Shown: piece by piece, positions 43,420 to 55,078 of the stretch | How positions within the stretch are numbered: position 1 is the first letter of the stretch | Layout: the number at the start of each line of letters is the position of its first letter | Assembly: GCA_949592205.1 (NCBI GenBank) | Contig: CATIUR010000003.1 | Location: forward strand, 151,961,259 to 152,025,258 | DNA from: Helichrysum umbraculigerum | Lineage: Eukaryota; Streptophyta; Magnoliopsida; Asterales; Asteraceae | Length of the DNA: 64,000 nt | Reading direction: 5' to 3' | Notes under the pieces: generated by a model | What the model saw: only the letters and a program-made list of their open reading frames with translations | Told to the model about the DNA's origin: nothing | Database searches by the model: none | Translations under genes and position numbers: made by a program

Positions 43420-46400
43420 TGTGACACCCGACGATTTAGGGTTACTAATTAACCTGCTACAAACCCTAATTACGTGTATTTAGTTTAGTATTAGGCTAAA
43501 TACTTGTAATTACTTGTAACTATTTGTATATTTTTGTGAATATACACTCCCGTAATTGATTTATATTACGCTTACGTGATTAGTTGTAATTACGCTTACG
43601 CAATTTGGGGAAATTGTGCGAAACAACCGGACGGAGTCCACACAGTATAAATACGGACGTTGGTGAACAAAATATTAAATAATATGAAATTATTTAATAA
43701 ACTCAAAAACTTACAAATATTATGGTGATAATATTTAACACGTTAATTATATGGTATAAAGTAACACAAACGCAACGAAAACGCGCAGAACGCGCCCGAC
43801 AACTGAACGAAAGTCAAAATATATTTTTATAATTTAAAATATATTATTTGGTATGAAATTATTATTGAAAACATCATATAATAGTTCGTCAATGAAAAAC
43901 GTCTATTTAAAACGCTACGTGATTAAACCTCCGTAAAACGTACACGCAAATCGAGGCCGATATATTAACGGAACATTTTTATAAATGTTTTCAAGTATCT
44001 AGATAAAATATTTCAAGTGAAAATATTGAAATTTAAACCGATATTTAAACATGTGTATTAACCGTTTAACGTATAAATAAACATCCAAACAATCGGGTAA
44101 ACGAACGTAAAACGCAACTAGTTAAATTGGGAACAAGAAATGACCAAAATACCCTTGTGTGGGACCCCCCATGGGCCGGGCCCCCCCCCCCCCCCCCCAT
44201 GTGGTCACCACCCCAATTGCCCTCTCTTCTTCCATGCAATCTCATGATTGCCTTTGAACCTTACACCCACTAACTCTTCATGCATCCATTCATTCAACAC
44301 TCAAACTCTTTTCATTTCACTCTCATTTCTCTCTAGTTTCTTCTTCCCTCTCTCCAAAAACTGAAAGAACTCAGCCTCAATTATCATCATCTATCACCAT
44401 TATTTGAAAAAGATCAAGAACTAGAAGAAGATCAAGCCAACAACAAGAGCACTATCATCATCGTCCTTCTTTCTCCATCATTTTCCTTTGTGAGGAACAC
44501 TTCATCTCTCCAAAATTTTACTTACATAATGTATATCTACATGTTATATTGCTCATCTAACACTATTATGTCCAAATAAAAGGTTAAAATACGTTTTTGT
44601 AACATATATGTAAGAAGACAGATTCTGTCCCAGAAAAGTCAGTGTACTAAAATGGTCGTATCTTGAGTTTTACTGAGAGTTAGATAACGGATTTTTTTTT
44701 AAAAGTTGCGTATTGAAAAGAGCTACAACTTTCGTGTTTTACACTTTTTCCAGAAACGCATAGATGTTTCTCTACTGGCCGATTTGTAGGACTGACCTGT
44801 AGGTCTTCGATAAATCTGTTCGGAACTTTCTCGGAATTAATTAAATATGTTAATGGACCCATTGGAAGCTGAAAATTTGATATGTTAGTCTAGACTCATT
44901 GTAGATCAGTTGGTAAAAATCTCAGACCCTAGTTTGGACCATAAGTGGTAGAAATAAAATGGCGAACCAAACCGACAAAAGTCGAAAATGTGAAATATTG
45001 AAAATCTTAAGAAGTGTAATTAAAACCGACACCTTGGATGACTCCGACACAAACCGACAAATTATTTGGACTCTTTAAACTGATTTATGGGTTGGGTAAA
45101 AGTTTCGGGTCAAACCGAGTCGGTTTGACCAAGTCAACAAAAACGGCTCGGTTTCTAAAAAACGACAAAACTTACTATTTTTGGAAAGTGGTAACAAAAA
45201 TGGGTTTGGATGACTTAGTTAGTAACTTGGACCAAAAACTAAATTTAGAAAGTTTCCCGAATTAGAAACCGACACTTAGAACACTTGGATTTGATAAGTG
45301 ACTCATGAAATTGGTAAGTGTCTCATAAATTGATAAGTGTCTCATGAATTGGTAAGTGACTCATAAAATCAGTAAGTGTCTCATGAAATTGATAAGTGAC
45401 TCATAAAATCAGTAAGTGTCTCATGAATTGGTAAGTGACTCATTAAATTGGTAAGTGACTCTATAAATTAGAAGTGACTCATAGTTTGACCAGGTTTGAC
45501 CAGGTTTGACCAGTTTGACCAGGTTTGACCAGGTTTGACCAGGTTTGACCAGTTTGACCAGGTTTGACCAGTTTGACCAAGTTTGACCAGTTTGACCAGG
45601 TTTTGACCAGCTTTGACCAACGAGTTGACCAACTTTGACCTACGGTTTAAGACTTATACAAACTAAAATAATTGGGTTGCAACACACGATATGTACTAAT
45701 GAATAGTTTACAGTAAAACAAACTTGATAATAATGTCTAAATGAAGTATTATTACAAACTTTCACCAACGGGTCGTACACGTTTTTAAGAAACGAACTTG
45801 AACAATTTATTTGGACATACTAGTTGATGAACTAGCTCTAGGTGGACATTAACCCTCCACCTACACGATTGGCTTAAGTGGACATTGACCCCCACTTATA
45901 CAATCGCTATAGATGGTCTTTTGAGACATCTACTTATACCCAACCTTATACGTTTTTAGGACGTTAGAAGGTTGCAAACCGGCTTGCTTGCTTATTTGAT
46001 ACTTACTTGCTACTTGCTAATCTAAGGTGAGTTTCATAGCCCCTTTTTACTGTTTTTATACTCAGGGGTGAGAATACATACAACTGTTTTATAACTGTTT
46101 TTATGATCACAAGTACTGTAAACAACTTTTATACGGATTGCATGAGACCCGAAAATAATCCCTAAGCCCTCTACCCATCATAGTTCGTTAATATATGCGT
46201 GAATGTTATTGGATAGATCTATCGGGAACTGACAATTCCCGTCCGGGCTAGTCGCTCTAGCCGACCCACGGGCGTAGTAATATTTGTGAATTAGAAGTGT
46301 TATGGATTAGGCACTTACCGGAGGCAAACAACGTTAAGCTCGAACTATGAGACTCATTGCAATAGTATAACTTTTATTAACTTGTTTAATAAACAAACAA

Positions 46401-46768
46401 ATCTTGTGATAACTGTTTAAACCTATGAACTCACCAACTTTATGTTGACCCTTTTAGTATGTATTTCTCAGGTAACCGGCCGCAGTAGGAAGCTTCAGGA
46501 AAGCTTAGCTCTAGTCGCATTGTTTTCAAACATCAAGAGATTAGATTGCATTTAGCTGTTTTTGTATAATCAGTAATGTATTAGAAATCTCTTAACGGTT
46601 TATGCGAACTCCAGATATTTTGTAAACATTTGAATTATGGTAATGTAATATTTTCAAACGTCTCATATAGAGGTCGTTTGCTTTAATCTTTGTGTTGTGA
46701 TATTTGATTTGGTCGATGCCCCCATGACACCTCATGTTTCCGCTGCCACGTGTTCTGGGGGTGCGACA
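43420..46768 (+). repeat. 3' LTR of the defective chromovirus (3349 bp)
   Basis: It matches 35504-38845 apart from about three point changes (near 43536, 46274 and 46558), a C run two bases shorter and one extra TTTGACC unit. Confidence 0.95.
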
Positions 46769-46773
46769 CATGC
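46769..46773. repeat. target site duplication CATGC, right copy
   Basis: It matches 35499-35503. Confidence 0.93.
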
Positions 46774-47619
46774 ACTCTTAGGTGGACATGTTGAAGTAGA
46801 TATTCCTGAGGTTGAGTTAGTTGATTTTGAAGGTTTATTCTTTTCAGATTTATCAACTACAACTTTTGAGGATTCATTGTCAACCTTAGCTTTGCCTTTG
46901 CATTTAAAATAATCATCATTTTCAGTTGTAATGATGAAATTTTCAGGTTTGACATTTATTTTCTCAACCTTAATGGTAGACTCTTCAGGTATATCTTCTA
47001 CCTCAACGACCTCCTCAACACGAACTGGAGGTGCACTATCAGACTTAACAAACTTAGGTAAAGGATACTCTGGCCTTATGGTTTTCTCCTTTGCCTGTTT
47101 GTTTTGCTTAGCTTCTTTAGCTTTAATACCATAAAGCTTCATATAATCAACTGGAATCTCTTCAAGACCTTCCTTAACAGGCGTAGGACAGTATTCGGCG
47201 TGGGATGGTGGTGGTACTTGATTATAACCAAGTCATGCCTTCTTTTTACCGCCTGTCCCTTGCTTATTAACGATTTCATTAAAGACAAAAGTTGCTGATG
47301 AAGAACCTAAAATTTTACTTTTATGGTTATCGTACTCACTTTTTAAATCAAAAAGCTCTTTATTCAACAATTCAATTTCAGCAAGATAACTATTAATTGC
47401 ATCTTGTTGACTAAAGACTTTTGCTTTATAAGTTTGTGTGTCTAACTTATATGCCTCAATTTTGTTATCATAAAGTTTCTCATTAGCTTTAAGAAAATTG
47501 TTTGATTCAGTAAGTTTGACAACCTTTTTTCGCAACTCTAAATTGTCATATTGATAATTCTCAAGAGATTCAGTCAATGTAAAACAGGAAACACAGTTTA
47601 TGGGTACCTCAGGTTCATC
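46774..47619 (-). pseudogene. gag: Copia gag, middle block (coiled coil)
   Basis: A minus-strand block between the Athila-type element (ends at 47625) and the defective chromovirus (46768). It has CVSCFTLTESLENYQ, a long Lys/Glu/Asn-rich coiled coil, and then a Lys/Pro-rich linker with RPEYPLPKF. One in-frame TGA lies at 47235-47233. It matches, with many differences, the plus-strand gag at 61831-64000. Confidence 0.85.
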
Positions 47620-47624
47620 ATGTA
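47620..47624. repeat. target site duplication ATGTA, left copy
   Basis: It matches 59818-59822. Confidence 0.93.
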
Positions 47625-48117
47625 TGATGTGACTCAAATAGTTATGTTTTTAAGGGCAATATTCCGCACTTTTTGGACGTAACTTTAGTGAAAACATTCA
47701 AAAATGATCATTATTTACTAAATTTCACTAAAGTGGTCTAAATATAGGCGTTGCTGCAAAAATCACCTAAAACGTCCAAATAACAAGCAAATCAGGACGA
47801 ATAAACGTGCACAAAATCATCCGACCTCATTTACCTTATATAGATCACATTCTAACTTCATCATATGATAAAATAGGTAAAATTGAGACGGGAAAATCAA
47901 GAATCATGCAAATCGGATAAAGAACGGAGAAGACTGAGAAGTATCAGACCCTATAAAGTCATTTCGGCTATGCTTGAGCTATACACATCCAATTTCAGTG
48001 AAGTTGGCATAATTAGAAGCGTAACGGAATTACGAAGGCACAGGCGAAAGAATCAGGTCAAACGGACGCATAACGAAGGAGATACGCGCGTTTTAAGCAA
48101 CGAACGAAATCAGACAG

Positions 48118-48215
48118 ACACCGTATACGGCCCTGGGAACCGTATACGGCCCTATACAGACCATATACGGCCTTGTATACACCGTATACGGCCCTACCAA
48201 GGCCGTATACGGCCC
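48118..48215. repeat. CCGTATACGG palindrome array upstream of the TATA box
   Basis: Five copies of the 10-bp palindrome CCGTATACGG (one as CCATATACGG) plus shorter TATACA pieces in about 100 bp, ending about 75 bp before TATAAATA. The 3' LTR copy (57946-58038) has two of its palindromes altered differently. Confidence 0.92.
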
Positions 48216-48291
48216 CCCTGCCCCCGTATCATGCATCGTTTGCTTGTACGTGCTGTTTCGCGAGTTGTACGGCTGATTTTTGAGCTTTGCC

Positions 48292-48299
48292 TATAAATA
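48292..48299 (+). promoter_or_regulatory. TATA box of the Athila/Tat-type LTR
   Basis: GCCTATAAATAGGGG, a near-ideal plant TATA box, about 50 bp before the pyrimidine-rich start region. The 3' LTR copy is at 58113-58120. Confidence 0.8.
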
Positions 48300-50002
48300 G
48301 GGGATCACCCCTCCTCATTTTACACACCTCAACATTTTCACACATTTCTCATTCTCTCACTTTTCTTATTTCTCTCTTTTCTTTCACTTTCTCTCTCTAA
48401 CTTTCTCTCTCTAGCACTACTATTAGGAGTTAGAGGAGAAATGTTAGGGTTGAGCTTACGGTTCGAGTCTAGAGGAAGTTTTAGCTTGGTAATCTTGTTG
48501 TAACGAGTTTTTCAAGTTCAGACTATTTGTAATCCTCAGTATTACGCTGCTGTATTCCCGGTGATATCTAAACTTTACTTACTGTTATAATGCTTGTGCT
48601 TTATGTTATTTCAGTTTGTATTCTGCATATTGCCATGTTTATAGAGTAGTTTAATATTGTGATTATTGAAATGTAGATATTAGGAGTAGGGATGATGTTA
48701 AATTAATGTTTCATTTATACGATTGGAAATTGTTATGCTGTGTATCTGGTTAAGCTTATCCTGAATATAGATCTAGTCTCTCATCACCCTTTCCAGACTT
48801 TCACGTGACTGTTGCCCTATGATAGGATCTGATCAACGCTAATACTATGAATACACAGTTATCTCCAGTTACAGTATGAAACTATGAACTTTCCTTTAAA
48901 AGGCACGGTACTTCGTATAGCGTTGGAAACACCTCGTGTGGAGTACAAATACGTGGAAGCTAAGGAAATGCCATGGATTGTTTCATCGTGAATTACCTAG
49001 AAGTGATCCTTCTAGAACTGTGGTCTAGGAATCAAAGCTGTGGAAATGCTTGTTGCACTGTACACCGTTAGTACACCTAAGATCCGGAACACTGTGGAAA
49101 TGCTTAAATGCCCAGTACACCGTCAGTACATCTAGGGTTTGGAACACTGTGGAAATGCCTAAATTGCCCTGTACACCGTGATTATTCCTAGGGATGAACG
49201 CCTGACTGTAAAGGAGGGTCTATATTTATGATGGTTAAGTATGTGCTTCAATAGAAACAATACAGGGTAGTGTCAATCATATACCTAGACATGCAAAGCC
49301 CTAATCACACCAATAGTTTAACATACACAGGATACAATCAGTATTTGCTATAATGAAAGTAAATAGACGATTAGGTGTTAAGAAAGGTCAGTAAATACAA
49401 TTGCGGTCTGTTGCCTTATGCCTGATCCCTAGAACATTTAGGGTGACTTTGTCTTAGTTAAGCAAAGGCTCAGGAGGGTTTGAAAACAGCCTGATCTGAT
49501 CAGAATCATGATAACCTAGGATTCCAGTGACATATGTTTCTAGGGTTTCACCTGAACGTAGGGTCCTAGTGTTTACACTGAAAGTATGTCTACTCTTTAT
49601 TTGGTAAATCTCCAATCAATTTCATAATGAACATCATCCCGAAACCCTAGTATCCAAGTTTCAGCAATCACATCTCTACCTGTCTGCTTAAACCCTAACT
49701 TCATTTCTCCTTATTTACTTTTCTGCATTTAGGATAATTAGAAAACCAAATCAATCCAAGATCTATCTACCTACCCCCATCCTAATTGCGACCATAATCT
49801 TTGGTGACCCGCTTTATTTCAATTCGCTCCGATTTAAGAACGACCTCGAGTTATACTTACTGCTTGCTCCCAAGGTAGGTAGTACTTATAGTTTGAGCCC
49901 CAGCTCATATAAATTTAAAACTCACTGTCCGCCGCTTCTGTTACTGTTGGAACAACGACCGGAGTCAAATCCGACTGACCAATAGGGGTGACGACAAGTT
50001 TT

Positions 50003-50020
50003 TGGCGCCGTTGCCGGGGA
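50003..50020 (+). other. primer binding site of Athila/Tat type
   Basis: TGGCGCCGTTGCCGGGGA, six bases after the LTR end; the sequence typical of this branch (usually ascribed to Asp tRNA). Confidence 0.85.
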
Positions 50021-50226
50021 TCGTAGAGCGTTACGATTTGAAGCCGCCTTAGATATTCTAGCTTTTAGGAGATCCTTTCCAATTAGGTTTTCTCAAACTT
50101 AGTTGGTAGTTATTTGCTTTCCTTAGAATAATTTATATAGTTTAAATTAAAAATACAAAAACATCTTTCTATGATTCATTTCCGTCTAGCCCCATTTCTC
50201 CACTCGCCCTCAAGACGTCCGAAGAA

Positions 50227-51615
50227 ATGATGGCCGTGGATGACGCTGAGTTCTTCGCCTGCTTAGAACAAGAGTTGGAATCTGACGTCTACTCTTCATC
50301 TTTATCCTCTTCTGAAGTTATCTCCGCTAATTCAGATGATGAATCTAGAACCATAGGGCAATTCTTAGATCTTGACTTAGGAACCCATGATTCTCATCAG
50401 AAGATCTCAACTTCTGCATCTAGCATTCTAAGCTATTAGGTTATACCTGCTCCTGAGATTTCATATTCCTTAGAAAACTTCTTTCAATTCCCTACCTCAT
50501 CTGGTTTTATCGAGAGTAACTCTGAACATCTTCAACCCTTTCGTTTTCCACCCATTGAAGAACGTCTTCCACCATGGGACGAAGAAGTTTACAAGTACCC
50601 TCCAAAATTACCTATCTTTTTGAACCTTGTACCCGAACCCGAGTACACCATCTATCGTGTTGTTGATAGGACTTTACCAATCAAACCTGAAGAAAATATC
50701 CGCTACGTAGGTAACTCTTTTGATCCTGATAGGAGATTGGATGTTTGTCGGGCATTTGCCAGACAACTCAAAACGTCTGACTTTCTTTTTTCAGTTGAAC
50801 AAAGAGAAGTCGCTCGTAGGATAAAGAAACAGGTTGGTATTCTCCACCATCTTCCAAATCAAAAGGATGAAGGTATCTTCACACATTATCGAGAGCAAGA
50901 ACTAAAGCTTAAATCAGAAATAGACCTACTAATGGACCTATTCGCCTGCACCGATTATCAACCGGTTTCCCAAACCCTAATTAATCGTCATGTTGCAGCT
51001 ATGATTTATGAGCTTGAGTTCTGGATCAGCAAAGATCCCGCTATATCTCTCGTCATTTCTGATAAAATTCCATTTTTCGTTGACCCCGCTACTTACATGA
51101 TTAACAAGTTGTTAGAAATATTCCCTGGAGCCACTGACAATAACATGGAAGCTGCTTTCTTTGCTGGAAGGAAGGATATTAACGTCTCACTCACTTTGTT
51201 ATTTGCTCTGTCAAAATTTCCTTTCACCGTTTCACAAACATCTTTAATCGAAGAAATCACGGAGTCAGTTCACACTACCACCGGAGATCCCGATTCGAGA
51301 GAAGAACGGAAATTTCAACAAACCCTAGGAATGCTTCTTCATGACTTAAACCATATAGATGACGGATCACGAAACGGAATTTCAAACCCTAAGAAAGTTA
51401 GAAAGGAATTTAACAAGTTTATTGACAATCTTCTGGATTTAGGCAAAAAGGAACGTATGTTTATCACTGAACACGAACGATTCTCGTTACATCCCGCAGA
51501 CCTAGTTGATTCTGTCATTAAGATTCTCACTTGTGACTTTATTCCTCGCTACACTTTCCTTCAACCAAGAGCACCAAATTCACTTAAACAATTGCTCTTG
51601 GGCAATATTCAATAA
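50227..51615 (+). pseudogene. first ORF of the Athila/Tat-type element, one in-frame TAG
   Basis: A single frame of 463 codons from the ATG at 50227 to TAA at 51613-51615, broken only by TAG at 50437-50439. The N-terminal part is acidic and Ser-rich (DDAEFFACLEQELESD). The rest (PPWDEEVYKYPPKLPIF, FSVEQREVARRIKKQV, FACTDYQPVSQTLINR, DFIPRYTFLQPRAPNS) looks mostly helical. It sits in the gag position, after the PBS, but I see no zinc knuckle or capsid signature and do not recognise the family. It is followed at once by the TTTGGG hairpin. Either the TAG is a disabling mutation (CAG to TAG would fit) or it is read through. Confidence 0.7.
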
Positions 51616-53346
51616 ATTTGTCCAAAAGTCGAGCTACCGACTTTAACCAAGCGCTTTTTGGGAGGCAACCCAAACTTTAGTTAATTTAGTTTTATTTTAA
51701 GTATTTAGGCTAAGTAATATTAATAGTTTATTTTTAAATTTAAAAGCTTGCATTTAAAAATACGAGAAAACGTTCTTTTAAAATTCAAATTCGCACAACA
51801 CGGTAACGAATCTCAGACATTTTCAGAAAGTTCGAAAAAGTTTATTTTTAAATGTTGAAAAAATTAATTTTGAATTTGTCTTGGATTTTAAAGAACACAA
51901 AAAGATTGTCTTGTTTTAAATAAAAACGTATACGATTTCGCATACGATTCGCAATATCTTTTCAGACTGCGCGTAAAGATTCAGAAAATTACGAACATAC
52001 TTTTTAAAATTGTTTTATTAAAAATTTTTAAACTTTGAAATTTTACTTGTATGTTTCGTATCTTTCGCAAATTTTAAATCGCGTACGTTTAAAAGGGTAT
52101 AAAAAGGACTTTTGGCCACACACATAAGACAAAACATTAAAAACTTCATCTTCTTCCTCCTCCCCACACCCAAACCGTCGGCCACCATCACCATATCCTC
52201 AAACCTTCATTACTCAACCATTTTGCATGATTCCAAGCTCAAAATTCATCATTTTATGATCTTTCTTGCATCCACAACATCATTACATCAAGTTTAAGGT
52301 AATTCTTGACCTACTTTTGTGATTTTCATGAAACTTTAAAAATTAGGGCTTGTAACTCATTTTCATAGATTTCATGGTTAAAAGTTGCAATCTTTAGTGT
52401 TATTTCATGCTTATCTTGATGCTTAACATGATTACAAGCTTAATCTAGTGATTTGTTGGCTTGATTGCAAGATTGGGAATTAAAGTGTTGACTTTTTGAT
52501 GAACTATGGCTAGTTTGACTTTTTGGTTGATTAATTGCTTATGTTGACTTTTGTTGATTGAGTTATGCTTAAATATGATAGGTTAACATGTTTTGATTGA
52601 TCATTTGCGATTAGAAAATGGTTAAGCTAGTTTTTGGTAATTAAAGTAAGCTCATTTTTAATAAAATCATCATAAACATTATTTTTACTTAAAACTTTTA
52701 TTTTTAAAAACCATGTTTATGACTTTTCTAAACTTAAAAAGCTTACAAGGTTATCAAAACAAGCTTCGGTTCATTTAATCATTTTTAAAGTTTATCACTT
52801 TAATTAATAAAGTGTATGACTTTGAAATGAAACCCACAAAAACGCCATTTTCTAAAAACTACCATTTTGTCAAATGAGTTTACTTCCGTCATTTGCTTGA
52901 AATCATGTAAATAAAGCTTTATGTCTTTTGGAAATTGCGGAAAGTTGGATTGCATATTTAATTGGTAATATGCCCTTTTATGATTAATTGATTTACTTGA
53001 GGTAATTATATGACCTTGGACTTAATCTCATTTAGATTGATTAACCATGAACATAAAGTATTTAAGTTTTTAGTGCTTGGGATAATTAAGTTAGGTACCT
53101 TGTTGACTTGCTTTAATTATGCTAGGAACTTGAAGCTTTGTGCCACTTACCCTTATTTAGACATAAGTTGATAAAAGTTTTTGGATTTGTGATTGGTTGC
53201 GGTTAGGTTTAGCAATTTTAAAATTTCTGGATATGCCCATTTCTAAAGCCTACATTTCCAATTTTTTCTGAAAATATGGAAGTACTTTAGCATATCCATT
53301 AATATATCACTATTATGGCCTAATCTTTTCTTGTCTTTTATCACAT
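51616..53346 (+). other. non-coding spacer of the Athila/Tat-type element
   Basis: An AT-rich stretch with the hairpin TTTGGG-aggcaa-CCCAAA at 51657-51674 and then no long frame. In autonomous relatives pol would lie before this hairpin; here it is missing. A pyrimidine-rich piece near 52140-52200 could be a second start region for the next ORF. Confidence 0.55.
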
Positions 53347-55075
53347 ATGGAAAATTGCCCACCTTCACTCAGCTACTTGGCCAAATCTTCAAAGAATAGG
53401 TCACTCATTCGCCAGTGGTTGCAGCGACCGATAGGCAGTAATCGGTATGTGGCATGGAAAGACATGATTAAGCTAGGGCTCAGGGATGAGTTGAAGAATT
53501 TGTTGATGTATGAGACCGATGGTCAAGTGAACAATGCCTTTCTCCGTCTCTTCGATATAGATGAATATGCATACCGAGAAGTAGTGACAGAGTTCATGAT
53601 GACTTACCAGCTGAACCCAAAGATGAGCGTATCCGACAAAAGAAAGATTTCATTCAGGTTTCAGGAACAGATTCATCATATCTCAGTTGCCGACTTGGGA
53701 GTGTATCTTGGTTTATATACAGAGTCTCAGGTCAACTCTGCATGGTTCAGAAACAGTGTTCAAGACATCTCCAGCCTACCAAACAGGAACCATAAGGATA
53801 TTTGGATGGATTTAGCAGGATCAAACTTTAGGAGCTGTGTTAAGTCATCCACTTTCATCAAGCCGGTTCATCACATCCTTCACAAGTTGTTAGCATGTTC
53901 TATATTTGGAAAGAAGGAAGGTGGTGCTGTGAGTGCCGAAGAATTGAAGTTCATGGAAGCAATCATAGGAGGAAAGAATCTGAATGTTGCTTTCTTGATC
54001 CCTGAGAGACTTGGGGTTGAGACAGACATGGATAGGCACATGTTCATGGGGTCGATTATTACTAGACTGCTTTATAGTATGGGATTGTTGACTGAGGCCC
54101 ACACTGAGGAGTTTACTGTTTGTTCTCGTTCTTTTCCATTCAACTTGGACTACTGCAAGTTGATCCATCTACGTTGAGGTAGATGAGCAGAGACAGTGCC
54201 TATGGAAGAACACCAAACAGATCATTCCAGGATGTCGTCTCCCTGGGAAGTGTGTTAGAGGATCCTCACCTGTTGCAGATACTGAGGATGGCCCATCTGA
54301 TAGAGCCCGAGCACCTACTACTCATACTAGTGTCCCGCATAGAGAAGCTGAGACAGCCGAGCCACCAGCTCAGGCTACTGTTCACTACACAGATCCAGTG
54401 ACCTCGCTGACACAGTATTATCTTTTGCATGCTCTTCAGGTTAGCCGTTCCCATCAGCTGTTGATATCCAGGAAACTTGGTATTCCTGACCCAGAGCCTT
54501 ACATGTGCCGATGCGGTCCACCACCACCAGCCATAGCACCACCACATACATCCATCCCATCACATACCACCCATACACCATCACCCGCTATCCGGACCAC
54601 ACCAGTACCAGAGCAGGTCCAGTCAGTTGAGGCCGAGATACCGGTAGTCCAGCCAGTGATTTCTGCACCTGTGATTCCTCATCCTGCCCAGCCAGTCGCC
54701 AGTGGATCTTACCGTGCTGACACAGTCTACTTGGGCACTGATGCTGTATCTTTTGACACTTCCGGGATGCTATTAAACTTGGGACCGATCTCTTCCTCAG
54801 CTGTACCGACAGAGAGCATGCTACGTCAGGCTTACATGACCTTACTAGAGCAGGCAGGGGTTACTTCGGCTATTTTGTTAGAGTGGGGCTACACTGATGC
54901 GATGAGACTGCCAGCAGCTACCCTCAGAGACATATTGATTCAGCTCAAACTGATCAATGCTGAAGAACAGGGACAGAGAGTATCTAGTGGTCAGCAGTCA
55001 GTCGTAGGACCATCCACAGCACCAGCTCCTACTCAGCATATTGATGCACCTGACCAGGGATCCCCAGCTTCATAG
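53347..55075 (+). pseudogene. Athila-type ORF in the env-like position, one frameshift
   Basis: The first part (53347-54177, 276 codons) starts MENCPPSLSYLAKSSKN and contains NRYVAWKDMIKLGLRDELKN, RKISFRFQEQIHHISVADLG and YLGLYTESQ, which resembles the Athila ORF1 / putative plant transposon protein domain (from memory). It stops at TGA 54175-54177. A second frame, open through about 54180 and on to 55075, is Pro/Thr-rich (MCRCGPPPPAIAPPHTSI) and ends with a helical part (MLLEQAGVT-like, RLPAATLRDILIQLKL). A single-base change near 54175 would join the two, so I treat them as one gene broken by a frameshift. No membrane segment is clear, so an envelope role is not supported. Confidence 0.65.
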
Positions 55076-55078
55076 TTC

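Larger units (their letters stand above)
35504..46768 (+). mobile_element. defective but very young chromovirus, inserted in Copia gag
   Basis: An 11,265-bp element with LTRs of 3342 and 3349 bp, PBS, purine tract and the perfect duplication CATGC (35499-35503 and 46769-46773). By eye the LTRs differ by about three substitutions plus changes in the poly-C and TTTGACC tracts. The inside is badly damaged: most of gag, all of protease and the start of RT are unrecognisable, and the rest of pol has stops and a frameshift. Confidence 0.95.
47625..49996 (+). repeat. 5' LTR of the Athila/Tat-type element (2372 bp)
   Basis: TGATGTGACTC to GGGGTGACGACA. It has a TATA box at 48292-48299, a palindrome array just upstream, a pyrimidine-rich start region (48345-48415), and three copies of a CTGTGGAAATGC / GTACACCGT block (49039-49180). 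Confidence 0.95.

Noticed and set aside
47883..48296. 137-codon frame containing RPYTDHIRPCIHRIRPYQGRI, and a similar one at 57791-58117
   Set aside because: They are produced by the CCGTATACGG repeats upstream of the TATA box; the two LTR copies do not keep the same length.
50620..51615. 331-codon frame as a host gene
   Set aside because: It is inside an element with matching LTRs, PBS and TSD, and its frame extends upstream through a single TAG to 50227.
53347..55075. Athila-type ORF as a true envelope protein
   Set aside because: No signal peptide, membrane span or cleavage site is visible; only its position is env-like.
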